A stretch of DNA of 64,000 nt from Pycnopodia helianthoides (GCA_032158295.1 CM063254.1:248001-312000), one strand, 5' to 3'. Shown: positions 1 to 46,700, numbered from the stretch's first letter. Notes: generated from the letters alone by a model not told the origin. Numbers and translations are program-made.

Positions 1-1457
1 ATTTCATTTGGTTATAAACTGGTTGCATATGTGTGAGCTGATATAAGGATAGACCAATCCAACCTTTGATGGATATTTGGCAGGGGTCTGAACATGTGTG
101 CGACTGTAAAAATGCCCCAAATTGCCGTTTTCAAGTGATTGATTGACATTATGACAACGTGGGACATTACTGACAGATTTACCAATTTTTCCCAATAATA
201 CTTTATATCCAGTCTACTTATGTGAGAAAGAAAAAAATGGTTTCTTTACTCCTTCATGTAAAAAAAAATTGTGAATATGCTTAGACTAACGTTTTTGCTG
301 TGTTATGCAATTTAGGCCATTATGCACTGTGGTGCTGTATTGTTACTCATTCAAAACTCCAAAATAACATCCACTGAGACTGAGAGTGTTGTTACTATTG
401 TGAGTCAACATTGAAAAAGTTTGACTAGCAAACAAAATTAGAGTCAGCAGCCTTACAGTAGAGAAACACATTGGCATTCTAGTATCAGTTAACACTGTGA
501 AATACAAAGATAAACAACTGACCACAAGCACAAGAGTCTATTGTCTGATTTATTGGTCCAGTCTTTGACCTTGTCACTGGTGGGTTAATCCCCCACGTCC
601 CCTTAAATTTCCCCCATCTATAGACCATGTAACATGTGGGTGACATTACAAGTTCACAAAAGAGCAACAGAGCCAGGCATGTGGTGTACACGACCCACAA
701 CTTGTTCAGCAGTTATTTTTATAAGTCTTGAATTTCTGTAGTAGTATCTTTCCTGCCAGAAGACCCTGGAATATACAAGGTCACTCTTTTTGTAAATAAA
801 GTGGTTGTCCAAAACAAGCTGTTAGTGTTGTATGCAACCAGTTTTTGAAGGAAGGAAAAGTGAACACTGATGAAATACAGAATGATACATTTTTAGAAGT
901 GACAAATTCAGCAAGTTCTTGCTCCATGATGATGGCGTCAACGTTCAGGAAAGATCAATCCCTGCATGCAGCATTGGTGCAGCTTTGAAGGAGGATTGCC
1001 ATGAACAGGTATACTGCAGAAAAGTTGGTCTTCTTCAAACGACTGTCTTAACTGAAGAGAACACAAGACTTTTAAAGTGGAGATGTTCTGTGGACATACT
1101 CTCAGAATCTCAAGGAACAAACAGCACCACAGTGCATAATGGCCTAAATTACATAACACAGCAAAAACGTTAGTCTAAGCATATTCACAATTTTTTTTTA
1201 CATGAAGGAGTAAAGAAACCATTTTTTTCCTTCTCACATAAGTAGACTGGATATAAAGTATTATTGGGAAAAATTGGTAAATCTGTCAGTAATGTCCCAC
1301 GTTGTCATAATGTCAATCAATCACTTGAAAACGGCAATTTGGGGCATTTTTACTGTCGCACACATGTTCAGACCCCTGCCAAATATCCATCAAAGGTTGG
1401 ATTGGTCTATCCTTATATCAGCTCACACATATACAACCAGTTTATAACCAAATGAAA
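1..1457. mobile_element. Element with ~340-bp inverted repeats (non-autonomous DNA transposon or foldback element)
   Basis: Positions 1-342 are the reverse complement of about 1117-1457, with only scattered differences. For example, AAACTGGTTGCATATGTGTG at 17 matches the inverse of the segment ending near 1442. The spacer (343-1116) has no recognisable transposase. The left arm runs off the window edge, so the true end and any target-site duplication cannot be seen. Short open frames inside are by-products of the arms. Confidence 0.75.
616..800 (+). repeat. Dispersed repeat, second copy at 30220-30520
   Basis: The sequence around ATAGACCATGTAACATGTG, the CTTGTTCAGC.GTTATTTTT block and the CCTGCCAGAA..CCCTGGAAT block recur in the same order in the intron at 30220-30520. 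That copy has an extra internal stretch. It indicates a dispersed family of unknown type, here captured inside the spacer of the inverted-repeat element. Confidence 0.6.
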
Positions 1458-1888
1458 TATAAAAGCAATTGGACATTTCACATAGGCACTAGGGGGGGTC
1501 TCAAAAATGACAAAAAGTCATTACAAGTGCAAAATACTAGGTGTACTTAAATAAAAATCTGACCATGAAGGAGTACAAAAACCATTTTTTTTTTTTTTTT
1601 ACATAAGTAGACTGGGTACAAAGTATTATAGGAAAAAATTGGTAAATCTGTCAGTAATGTCCCACGTTGTCAAAAAACCACTTGAAAACGGCGTTTTTTG
1701 GCATTTTTTAAGTTGGACGCATATTAAGACCCCTGCCAAATACCCATCAAAGGTGTGATTGGTCTATCCTCATAATATGTCACATATATGCACCTGGTTT
1801 ATGCCCAAATGAAATATAAAAGCAATCGGACATTTCACATAGGCACTAGGGGGTCTCAAAAATGACAAAAAGTCATTGCGCATGCCAA
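1200..1888 (+). repeat. Two diverged direct copies of a ~325-bp repeat
   Basis: The segment 1200-1526 (right arm of the inverted pair plus its flank) recurs at about 1563-1888 in the same orientation. Both begin CATGAAGGAGTA and both contain GTAATGTCCCACGTTGTCA and CATTTCACATAGGCACTAGG. The second copy is clearly more diverged and has small deletions. With the left arm at 1-342 this makes three copies in 1.9 kb. Confidence 0.75.
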
Positions 1889-1889
1889 A

Positions 1890-3580
1890 ATGTAGGTTTT
1901 TAAAGACCTAACCCTTGATATGCAAATGAGCTGTGCTACTTTTGACAGTAGATTATAGTTGATGGGATACCAGATACCCTGTAAATTAATTTGTAGCTCC
2001 ATATCTTCTCTCTATTTGTAGATATAGGCCTTTAAAAATGCTCAAAAACACAAAATATCAAATTGAAGGGGCGGGGCTTAATTTTTGGGGGGTCATATCT
2101 CAGAAATGCCAAGGAGTAGGACTCTAAAATTTTGTGTGTGTTCAAGGCACCCATAGGGGATTGTTTAAAAAAAAAATTAGCGAAATCTGAGACGGAGCCT
2201 GCCGAACTTTTCTGAATTTCAGGTGAGTTGGCACGGAATGACCCAACTCCAACTTCGGTTGTTTTTTGTAAATCACTTTTAAAGGTTTGGGACGTTTTAA
2301 ACAATCACTGGTTGTTTAAGACAAGTACTTAGGAATTATTATTATAAAGAAAGTTATATCTTACACTTAAATACCTGTAAAACAAGTTTTATGTCTTAAT
2401 TTCCATAATAATGGTTGATACGACCTTGTTGCATAGACAATACAACAGACAAAAGGTTGTAACTTTGTTGTAAAACCTTTACTGTGTGCAATCGATGGGG
2501 AATAACGTCATCATTCTCAGTGTGAGATCTGACTTAGTTGCTCTGACCACGTTTACGAATTATGACGCCATTTGTTGTTATCCACCTGCATCTTTTAAAT
2601 TACTTTTTGGACAAATGCTAGCTTTTACAATTTATTCAGACAAAAATTAATCCTTAATTACAAGTGTATAAAATTCTTAACTCAATTCACCAAAAGTGTG
2701 ACATACGACTTTGTTGCACTGACGAGACAAAGTGTTTGTAATTTTTAAGACATCGGAATGTCATTTTTTTAAAAGCTGTATGGCTCTTCTAAGTTTTAAA
2801 ATGTTTATTAGTACTTAAACTACTTGAAAATAAAATATTTAACAAATTTGTTTCAAATGGACATGGGAAAAACTTTGATACCATTGACAAAAACATGATC
2901 TGTAAAGTTTAATCTAAGTTGTTAAATTTATTTTCTCTGTCAAGTGTTAGGCTGAGGATCATGGATTTGGTGACTCGATTCTGTAACTTGTGACTCAACG
3001 CTACCCACAATTAGGAAGGACTTGACTTTAAATTAAAGATTTGCCCTCGACGATAATTAGCCATTTAGGAAAAGCAACAGAAAATAAATTAAGATTTAAT
3101 TAAAACACTGTAACACTAAATTGTAAATTCTTTTGGTACTAATTATGACAGCAAAACTCTGGTGGTGTTCAAATGAAACCATATATAAATAAAGAACAGT
3201 ATTGACTTGCGGTAGAAGCAGCTTCCTAAACTAGAGTTGCGCAAATATGAAAATTGTAAACTACTGTATGTAGTTCTTTAAAGGGATTCTTTGTATATAG
3301 GCTAATTATCAACTTTTGGAAGAGTGAATTCCGATGATTCAAAGATGATTGTTCTTAAAAAAAAATTTCAAATTTCAAGTTGAAATATTTCACAGGATTA
3401 GATTACAACTAGTCAACTAAATACCAGGACAATTTTTATAATTAAATTTATCTTTTTAACAACAACTTTTTATAACACACTATGTCTTTATGTGAATAAC
3501 AATGATTGTTGTGCAATGCATTACAGACAGGGAATTCAACATTGATCGGACATTTTGGAAGTAAAAGTTGCATAATTTCT
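1890..3580. other. AT-rich non-coding stretch, no recognised feature
   Basis: I found no exon, SINE head or clear inverted repeat here. The phrase TACGA(C)CTTTGTTGCA occurs twice (about 2430 and 2705), and similar wording is seen at 32230-32600. This may be an old decayed repeat. Confidence 0.4.
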
Positions 3581-3581
3581 A

Positions 3582-3715
3582 GTAGTAAGCGGTTTAATGG
3601 GATTAATCCGGAAGTTGCAGGTTTAAATCCCGCTACAGTCAGATCTTTGATCAACTGAAAGTTAAAAAAATTTACCTAGTCTGTTTCCCTTGTGGTTTAT
3701 TACTTGATATTTGAA
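3582..3715 (+). mobile_element. tRNA-derived SINE fragment (family 1)
   Basis: The B-box-like stretch GCAGGTTTAAATCCCGCT (about 3617) and the tail GTTTCCCTTGTGGTTTATTA (about 3682) match the fuller copy at 10497-10640. The A-box side is degraded (AGCGGTTTAATGGGATTAAT). Confidence 0.6.
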
Positions 3716-3733
3716 ATAAAAATTCACATCCCC

Positions 3734-4023
3734 TTAACACGTTGACTGCCGGTCATATATTCGTAGGGCGTTCCCTTTTGCCAAGTGCGGTGCGCATGCG
3801 CGCATACCAAATAGGTACTATACAAAAAAATAAATGAACATACACATTCTAAGGATGTATGTCCTCACCACTGTCAGAGGCTTATGTGTTGCGTGCTCAG
3901 TGATGCCAGTGTATTTAAATAACAATACAAAGCCCTTTCTTTCTCTATGAGCATACTTATAGTGGCAGAATCTGTTACACATGTTACTACAAATAAACTC
4001 GTAGGCGGCAGTCAACGTGTTAA
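3734..4023. mobile_element. 290-bp MITE with 18-bp perfect terminal inverted repeats and TTAA ends (piggyBac-like)
   Basis: The left end TTAACACGTTGACTGCCG is repeated exactly inverted at the right end (CGGCAGTCAACGTGTTAA, 4006-4023). The TTAA at both ends is the typical target-site duplication of piggyBac-superfamily elements. No transposase is present, so it is non-autonomous. The superfamily is inferred from the TTAA and the CACGTTGACTGCC-type terminus. Confidence 0.75.
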
Positions 4024-4147
4024 GGTGATCCCTTTCCTGCTGCTTCCCAGGTGTGATCCCTGCCTACATGATAGCAGCTACAGGTTGAATGGCTTCTGAC
4101 TGGCACCCCCAACCAAAGATATCGATAAAATATTGAGACCCCCAACA

Positions 4148-38450
<34,303 letters not shown>

Positions 38451-38676
38451 GGCTCTGGGCAATAAATGGCAGCAGATGCATCAGGTAGCTGAAAATGTGA
38501 GCACGCTCAAAATATATAGAAAATCATTGGGTGTATTTGCTGCCACCTAGTGTCGCAGATTGGCCAATTGACCTTTCATTGTGTTTTTCTCAATTCATGT
38601 TTTTGTATGGGCTGATTTCATCATGAGCAGAATACTGCTTAATCAATTTATTGTCTTTGCAAATGCTAGCCGTAAC

Positions 38677-38824
38677 GGGCCAATTTTATGGCGCTGCTGA
38701 AGCAGACAGTAGTGCTAAAAAAAAATTGCGACATGGTATATTGGCTGGTAACCTTTCTGGTGCGCCATACTGTTTTGTGCTCAGTTAATTTCTGTGCTTA
38801 AGAAGCTCTATGAACTTGGGCCCA
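38677..38824. mobile_element. MITE family A copy
   Basis: GGGCCAATTTTATGGCGCTG at the left, GAAGCTCTATGAACTTGGGC at the right. Confidence 0.75.
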
Positions 38825-39094
38825 GGTTATAGGCAATGACTAAGTACATAGCATTATACTACTTGTAGTACACATTACACATGGTATCAGTCGCCATGGG
38901 GGCTATGGGTTAGGCTGTGAATGTTTAGTTTTATATCATAAAAATGCAACGTACAGAAGCGTAGTTTGTGTCACATGATAAATGTCAAGATTCTGACAAT
39001 GGTTGTAGTTTCTTGTCGCAAATCACAAGCAAAGTTTGTTACAGAATTATCAGACAATCTCATGCGCCCAATTTAGAGATGCACACATATTCAT

Positions 39095-39400
39095 TAACCC
39101 TCCTACTATTTGACCATTTAATACTATCCACTATGGTTTTGATAGATGTGGTGGCATCTACATACACATTCACCCCTCCTATTGTCCGACCATTCAGTAT
39201 CATCCACTGTGGTTTTGAGTGATATGCCAGCCTGCAATATGGTATCATGTGGTAAATGCATCAACACAGCACAGTCAATCCTCCTACTGTTCAAGGTTTC
39301 AGTATCATCCACTGTTGTTTAGAGTGATAGGTAAACTATACACCAACCTGCAATATGGTAACATGTGGTGAATGCATCAGCACAGTACATGTACACACAC
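39095..39400 (+). repeat. Tandem repeat, about three ~100-bp units
   Basis: Three successive units carry (AACC)CTCCTACT.T, ACCATTCAGTATCATCCACT and GCCTGCAATATGGTA.CATG. The first is shorter. Inverted relatives lie at 21560-21785. Confidence 0.75.
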
Positions 39401-39951
39401 AGCGCTGTGTTACATACACTCTGTGGACATTCCTTTGTTCTGTGCACTCATTAAGAAAAAATCAAATTTTCAACATTGATGAAAACACTATGTGGATGTG
39501 TATAACTCCACATGGTGTTGAGTCCCGACATTGTGTGGACCTCTTTTGTTCTCAGGTCCACACTTCATTTGTAATGCTTAAACACAGTTTTGCTTATAGT
39601 TATGCCATCATACACAACCAATTCAAATGTTCAGTAAACAAGCTGGTAAATATTAGCAAGAGCAGGAGGGCCAAAAGCATTGGATGTACAACCATGTTAT
39701 CAGCCACAGTCAAGTCGAATAATTTGATACCACAAATTGTTTAGAGAGAAAGTGTGACAAAATAGAAAAAGTTAATTGTCATAGACAAAGTTAAAACAGT
39801 ATAAAGTAATTCAAGTGATTGCGAAACAGGAGGAAGGGAGATTTCAATTCTCTTTACCGAAATAAAACGGTGACGTATTATGCAAATGTGAGATGAACAA
39901 TGCCAAAGTGAAATGTAAGACTCAAAGTAAATGAGTCTTGGGGAAAAAATT

Positions 39952-40208
39952 GGCCCAATTTCATGGCTAGGCTTACCGGTGAATTCTGCACTTACGATCA
40001 GCATTTTCAGCTTGCAGGGCAAGCGCCAAATTTCTGTGCTAGCTGGGTAAGCAAAGAATGCCTAGTAATGTAAAGTACATGTACACACATGCTCAAGCAA
40101 GTATTCCTTGCTTACCTATGATATTTGCTGACGTAAGCACGGAATTCCCTGCTTCTGTAAGCGTCAATTTTTTGCTTACAGTAAGCAGAGCCATGAAATT
40201 GGGCCCTG
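39952..40208. mobile_element. MITE family A, long copy
   Basis: GGCCCAATTTCATGGCTAGG at the left, GCAGAGCCATGAAATTGGGC at the right. About 257 bp, with several TAAGCA/TGCTTA blocks. Confidence 0.8.
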
Positions 40209-41158
40209 GTCGCTTCGTTTTCTGGTTTTTTTATAGTTTTTTTTTAGTTAGAAAACTGGTGTGTTATTGTATTGGATCACCCCACACAAACAGCGCTACA
40301 CTTCCTACTAAAAGCTTTAGTCTTTTAGAAAAAAATAAAAAGTGGAATTGAACCTAGAATCTAGCAATTTCTGTATCATTTATCATAACGAATGGTGTGC
40401 TTGGTCCTCATAATACAGCAAAAGCAGTAATATGCATTCAGACTAGTTAATAGCACTCTGCACTAATGACCTTACTGTTGTTCAAAATACCCGGATGTTA
40501 GACAAACTTTCCACCAATCACGCGATCACCGCATCGGGCGCCAGACAGCAGTAGTACAGTACAAGTGAGTAAACATAAAACACTGACAATGGCTTGGACA
40601 TGTTCATGCGTGCACGTCAGAGAAACTTGACAAATCGGAGATACAGGTATTTGCTTGACGTCACCATATTGAGCCTCTATTTGTAGCATATAGTGCAGAG
40701 TGCTGTTCAGGATTTTGTCTTGACAAATTAACACTTTTTTTAAAATTCTCTTAATGAACAAATTGAACGGTTGAATTTAAAAACACTTTTGTGCTGTTTG
40801 TTAAAAAGTCATGGAGGATGACAGTATCCGTGAGCTCAAATGCCTGCCTTCAAGCTTCAAGTCTTGCCTTTGCAGTTTTATTATTTTTCATGTATATATG
40901 TTTGGTTCCTACAGTAGTCATAAAGTAACTGCACAACAGGGAACTCTGGGGAATCTGAAAGAACTTACTAATTTTATTTCCACAGAGAAGTTGATATGTT
41001 GCCAACTGACCTATCTTGTGTGACAATCTTTGTCAGGTACCCTGTTTACACAACGATAATGTTAGTTTTGATTATCATTTCATATAAGGGTACCAGACTA
41101 TTATTTCTTTACAGCCTCAGTTTGGTTAAGCTGCATCCAAATGAGCGGTTGTGGCTTA

Positions 41159-41430
41159 ATTGTCATGCGGCGTGTTATGGCCGAACGGTTAACAGCACCG
41201 AACTCAAATGCTATGGTGTTTCCGATCAGCAGAGTGTGGGTTCGAGTCCCGATCTTGGCACTTGTGTCCTTGAGCAAGATACTTTACCGTAATTGCTTTG
41301 TCCTTCGGATGGGACAAAGCTGTAGGTCCTGTGTACTAGGATTGGTAGTGCACGTAAAAGAACCCAGAACACTAATCATGGAAGAGTAGGGGTTAACCCC
41401 AGTGTTTGTGGTTCACATAGCAAGCACATC
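41159..41430 (+). mobile_element. tRNA-derived SINE (family 3)
   Basis: GGCCGAACGGTTAACAGCAC then B box GGGTTCGAGTCCC (41239), TTGTGTCCTTGAGCAAGATA, GCACGTAAAAGAACCCAGA. Very close to the copy at 57250. Confidence 0.8.
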
Positions 41431-41531
41431 CCTGGTTTCATTACCAGAAAAGTATCATATTAATAGTAATAACATGCAAGCACATAGCAACACCCTAATT
41501 AGAAACAGCCACAGCAGTAGCCACAGCTGCC

Positions 41532-42018
41532 AATAGACTGTTCAATTCTCGCGCGTATTCGAACCTCCAAGACCAAGTTTGACCCAACCGTATTGAGTTT
41601 TACGTGTGCGCGATTCTGTTTCTTCAAATACTTTAGTTTAACATAGCTTATGGCTTTGGAAAGTAAAATTTAGCCATGAAAGTAAATTAAATTGAACAAA
41701 TCAACAACAACAAAACAAGAATAAGACTTGACTCTTCCAGACACTTGTAAATGATTAAGAATTTTGCGCAACTGACATTCATGTTATCATTAAGAAACCT
41801 ATGTAATTGTGGCACAAATTGGGGGTGTGATTGGCAACGGGGTTAAGGTCAATTATATAAAAATTTAAATTGTGATTACAACAAATTGCTATGGGTATTT
41901 TTATCTTCAAGAGTTTGGTATAAAAATAGAATTTAAAATTTATTTTATTTCATAGAAAAATAGTCTTTGTTCGAATTGTTTTTCCCGTTTTCGATACGCA
42001 TGAGACTTGTCCAGTCTA
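41532..42018. mobile_element. ~487-bp DNA element, AATAGACTG family
   Basis: Left AATAGACTGTTCAATTCTCG CG, right ATGAGACTTGTCCAGTCTA; imperfect inverted ends. The order of internal blocks matches 51525-52017. Confidence 0.7.
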
Positions 42019-42616
42019 AACATACATGTCCTTAGGTTCAATGGGAGATGAAGAAAATGGCTGCCCGATAATGGTGTATTGCTTGTATCTTTGCAACTTT
42101 ATTGAAGTAATTGTGTTCTGCTGAAAAAAGTGTAAGTTTTCTGAAGCTCAACCGTAGTTATTGTGAAAAAAGGATCTTGATGTTCAAAGACTTTGTGGTT
42201 TTTCTCACAAGGGAAACAAGTCTGTTATTGAAATATGTATTGTCTTGAAACGGTATTGTAAGGAAATTTGTTTACCCATTTAATAAGAACTATCATATAT
42301 ATATATCAGGCATTGTGAAAATATTTAATTTCTTTATATTGCAATTGTGTAAGTTTAAAATGTATGTCTACCTTCCCTTGAGAATTGATATGAAATATTG
42401 TCTTCTTTTTTAACCTGACCAAAACGTGCTTCCAAGGAATAACATAAATGATTTATTTTGAAATATGCAAATTATGAAAAGTATTGAAGTATTATAGAAT
42501 GGACAGTATCCACTAAGACTTCAGTGAAAACAGTTTCTTAGTATTTCAGGTGAAAGTTGATTAAATCAGAACTTTTGAAGATACAAAGAAACTGAAGTTA
42601 TCAGAGATATCCCTGA

Positions 42617-42771
42617 TAACAATGGGTGACTTTTGGGATGCTTGGTGGCAGCAGACTTACCAGGTGTATCCATTGTTCTTGGCAATGTGCACATGCTTAA
42701 AACTATGTGAACAATGGAGTTTGACCTGGTATATCTGCTGCTATCTAGAGCTCAAAAGTCTCCCATTGTCC
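42617..42771. mobile_element. 155-bp foldback MITE
   Basis: AACAATGGGTGACTTTTGGG and TGGTGGCAGCAGACTTACCA at the left pair with the right arm (TGGTATATCTGCTGCTATCT, CAAAAGTCTCCCATTGTC). Related pieces at 38457-38560 and 5935-5990. Confidence 0.75.
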
Positions 42772-44184
42772 TGAAGATACAGTGTCGTGTACATCAAGTG
42801 AAATGATGTTCTTAAAGCTATAAAGCACACTGTGGTAAAGTTTCTGTGGCTGAGTTATAATAATAATAAGATAAGTTTTAATGATTGTGTGTTCAAACAA
42901 AACTCAACAATGTACAGTGGCACACCAAAAGTGGGGTTGGGGCTCAGGGGGATGGGGAAGCTGGAAGAGAAGGGAATTTTGTTACCAAAATGAGCTGTTA
43001 AAACCCTGCAACTTTATAATATCAAGTTACACTACTCATCTGTCCTTTCTCTATGATCTAAACAAGGAAAAAAGTGGTAACAATTTTGTTAAGTAATTAG
43101 TTAGTCTTTACGTGCTACCACTATCTTCCTTGTTTTATCTAACACGGCTATCTCTATCATTGTCTACTCATCTAAAGGCCATCTGTAGCCAAAAGTCAAC
43201 AGGAAAAAGTGCTGTTTCCAACAATGAAAAAAAACAAATTCTCATCTTCTTAAAATAATTTTCTCTTCCGAGGGTCTGTATTTATCAATCATTTAGAAAC
43301 AATATATAATAATTAACAATAAAATTCAGAAAACAAATCACTTTATCTCAGGGGACTAGCTATTTTACAGTATATAACCCCAAGGGATTTGTAAACAAAT
43401 GCATTGGGGTGATGTATTCACACAGCTGAACTGGCTGAATCAAATGTTTAAGACATTGGACATTTTTTTGCGTTGATATGAGGATAGACTATACAGAAAA
43501 TGAAATTATTTGATAACAAAATTAATTAGTAAAACATTATGGTGATCATGTTGTGCTGTCAGCTAAAGTAGGGTGTCATTGCGCAGTGTGTCATTGCGCA
43601 GGGTTTTAAAGCATAAGATGTTGTTTGGTTTTGGGGTGGGGTGTGCTGGCACACCACAAAAAACCTGCTTGTGTTTTCCTTTGTCATTTTTAAGCCCCAC
43701 CCCCCCCCAAGCAATGTTATATAGAATGCCCTAATCAGCCTCATGCCTCTCCGCAGGGATAATTTTGTGGTGTGCCACCGATTGACTTAAAGGCAAAACA
43801 ACAACAAAAAAGTTTGATTTGAAAACATGCCAGTATCACTAATGTTCAAATCCCACTCAGGCGGACTCAGTGGTGCTTCGAAAGGTAGTTTACCACGATG
43901 ACTTCTCTCCTAAAGGGAGTGAATGGTCAGGGTGTGTCAGTGTAATTTAAAGTTTCAGCAAGTGTGCAAAAAAGAAAAAATGACACTTTATCAAATTAGT
44001 TATGAAATGTTTTTGGACTTAACAAATTTGTTTGTTTCCATTTATTTTAAAAGATTAAAAGTTAGCTACAACCTGGAAATCCAGAGATTGTATGAATAAA
44101 ATAAAATAAGAAAATAGAATCAGCTGTAGTTGCAAACTGCTTACCAACCAAAAGGACCTATGGTATATATGCAGAAAATAGTTC

Positions 44185-44660
44185 ATTGCCTGAAGTTTCA
44201 ATCCTAGCAGAGTTTTTTTGGAAGTCTAAATGACGACACAACACACAGAAAGAGATAAAAAAGAGAGAGAGGCAGAAAGCACACAGAAAAAGCAAGGGAG
44301 GTGACAAAGGGGGGGGGGTAGACCGAAGGGGCTGGTTTGACCACTTTTTGTCTTTGCCTTCTCCTTTTTCCCACATATCCCCCTTTTTAGTCTGCCTCAT
44401 TCACAACTACTACTACTACATTCACTACATCTTTCACAAATTAATTTTTCTCCCTCTTCCATTTTTGTCATTGTTAAGGACAAAGAGGAGTAAATAGTGT
44501 TTCCAACTTCTTGTGGTCAAACCAGCCCATTCCCTCACCCCCTTCACTTTTCTTCTCTTTCCACTCGACTGCTTTTGTTACACCAGTAGTTATGTGGGTT
44601 GTGTTGTCATTCAGCCGTCGAGAAAGACTCTGCTACCTGAAACATCAGGCCACTAACTAT
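44185..44660. mobile_element. ~475-bp inverted-repeat element
   Basis: AATCCTAGCAGAGTTTTTTT (44202) is inverse to AGAAAGACTCTGCTACCTGA (44623). Inside, GGCTGGTTTGACCAC (44330) pairs with GTGGTCAAACCAGCC (44514), and AACACACAG pairs with TGTGTTGT-type ends. The middle is purine/pyrimidine-skewed. Confidence 0.6.
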
Positions 44661-45294
44661 TTTTTGAAATAAGTTTAATAGTTAGTTAATCAATACAACA
44701 ATGATAAGTTGTAAACTACTTCCATGAACAACTTTATTGATATAGCACCCATTTAAAGATGTACGTATTTTTTTAAGTTGCGATTTCCATCGAAATTCCA
44801 ATGTTGATTTCACTGCAGGTGGTGATAGAGTCATTGATGTTTATTTTTTAGATTAGTTAGTTAAGAATTAACAGCAATTAATTAATCAATACCAGTATGG
44901 AAATACCATTGGTGAATTTAACTCTGAAGAATTTCTCATTAAGATTATAAGAACATTGAAAAGTTGTACATTTAGATGGTAAAGTTCTATCTAATTTTAT
45001 TTTGTATTGTTGAATAATTGCAAACATCTTCAACTATCCCTAGAATATAGTAATTAAAAGATATTATGTTTTACTAATGGAACAACTATTTTATACCCAT
45101 ATTCGGCTGTATATAGCTAAGCATTGTCGATATAAGTTTGAAAATAATAAAGTGCACTATTTTTGTTATTACCCGTAATCAGTGAAGTGGCATGTCTTGT
45201 GATTCCTCAAAATTCTCTCTGGAGCCTTTTTGTCAGTGGCATCGTACTCCTGGATGTTTTCACTGGTGTGGGGGTTTGCAAGCTGGGCCAAGAA

Positions 45295-45460
45295 GATATA
45301 CATTTTTGTTTAAATATTTGTTTATAGATTTTTTATTTATTTATTCATGTTTTTTTTATAAATTAAAACAAAAACATTTATATTTTATTTATTTGTATTT
45401 ATTTGTTTCCATTAATTTATTTATTTACGCTTTTTTTTGGGGGGGGGGGATGTAGGTGTT
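45295..45460 (+). repeat. T-rich (TTTA)n low-complexity tract ending in a G run
   Basis: Imperfect TTTATTTA runs, then about ten G at 45440. Confidence 0.75.
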
Positions 45461-45725
45461 TGATGTTTTGTGCCAAAATTTATTGGATCTCATTTTTGGG
45501 GTGTGGTAGGGCGGGTCGGGAGTGAGCTAAATAGCAGCGGACTTGGGCTTCACCAGTTATTTTGAAACCGCGTATAATTTATTTATATATATTTTTTGGG
45601 GGGGGGGTGGACATTTTAATGTTTTTAGCTTAAGTTAATTTTGTGCCGCTTTTTTTATCTCATTGGGGTGGGGAAGTGTTATAAGCAGGGGACTTGGGCT
45701 TTACCAGTTATTTTGGAAAACTGCA
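45430..45725 (+). repeat. Two direct copies of a ~130-bp unit
   Basis: G run, ATGTTTT, TTTGTGCC, ATCTCATT.GGGGTG, GGACTTGGGCTTCACCAGTT ATTTTG occurs in order at 45437-45560 and again at 45597-45725. Confidence 0.7.
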
Positions 45726-46279
45726 CTTTCTGTACAGAGCTTTATACTACTAGTGGACAGAGCCCATGCAAGTAACCTTTCGTCAAGGCTTTAGACAAAG
45801 CTGTGTAGTCCCGAAGTGTTGGGAAGGGGAGACCATGCGCACGCGTTTGATTTTGTGGGGTTTGTTGTTAAAATATTCTTAAAGATTCGAACATCAATTA
45901 TTCATATTGTTTATGCAAATAAGTAAAGTGCTGAAAGGTTAACCAATGACAATGCAGAATAGCAAAGAGAGAAAGAAAAACATTAGAAATTTCTGACAAG
46001 TTGGAAAAGGCCCTCATTGCTGCCACACCCACGTATGGTCTCCGGTTCAAGCATAGAGAAAGGACCACCTTTCTCTATGGTTCAAGATGCTTCCCAGCTA
46101 CACAGCTGTCTAAGCCACGAAGACCTTGACGATAGGCAAGAGCCCAAGCCAAAACTGTGACATTGAAAAGGTCCTACCGGTCCCATGGACCACTATGCAT
46201 GGACAGATCACCAGCTGTAAACCCTCCCCCCCCCCACCTCCCCAAGAGTCACTGTCTCCACCCCCTCCCTCTTTGTTTA

Positions 46280-46700
46280 TTTGCAGGCCTACTTCCGGTG
46301 GCAAGGTAGCCAGGTCAAATGACTTCCAAACATTCCCTTTTTCAAAAACGAACCAGTCCCGAACCCAAATAATTTCTGGTAAATTAAGACACAGACATGC
46401 ATCAGTAAACAATAAACAGCAGCTGTCCACAAGAAGCCAAGATAAACAAGTCGGGGCACTTCCTGTTAAAGGCGCTGCCTCCCGACTATTCATCACCTTG
46501 TGCGCTATGCGAAACGTATGGAATAGGGTACCATACTTAGGGTCACGTGACAATTAGCATACGATTTTGCGCAAGGACAGATTGCATGCGCCATGTAGAA
46601 TGTCACAATGGTGGGCAAACGTGCTTGGGAATGTCCGTGACAGCTGAACAAAACTTTATGAATGTCATCTTTATACGATTTAAAAATTCTTTTAATAAAA
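46280..46700 (+). promoter_or_regulatory. Possible promoter of the J-domain gene
   Basis: GC- and CpG-richer than its surroundings. Contains ACTTCCGG (46291, ETS/GABP type), CACTTCCTG (46458) and the palindrome GTCACGTGAC (46542, E-box/USF type), all within 420 bp upstream of the start codon at 46702. Open frames on both strands here (46110-46557) are Pro-rich and unrecognised, and probably reflect composition. No TATA box is evident. Confidence 0.35.

Larger units (their letters stand above)
38451..46280. other. Intergenic region and 3' UTR of the PLEKHA-like gene
   Basis: The 3' UTR end is not resolved. AATAAA occurs at 38462, just after the stop and probably too close to work, and again near 43318, 44095 and 45146. 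The rest is MITE A (38677, 39952), a tandem repeat (39095), SINE (41159), other MITEs (41532, 42617), an inverted pair (44185-44660) and a duplication (45430). In 40210-41150, 42020-42615 and 42780-44180 I see nothing definite. Confidence 0.55.

Noticed and set aside
46110..46557. Open frames of about 145 residues on both strands
   Set aside because: Pro- or Gly-rich from C/G runs, no homology recognised; more likely a promoter-like GC-richer segment before the J-domain gene.
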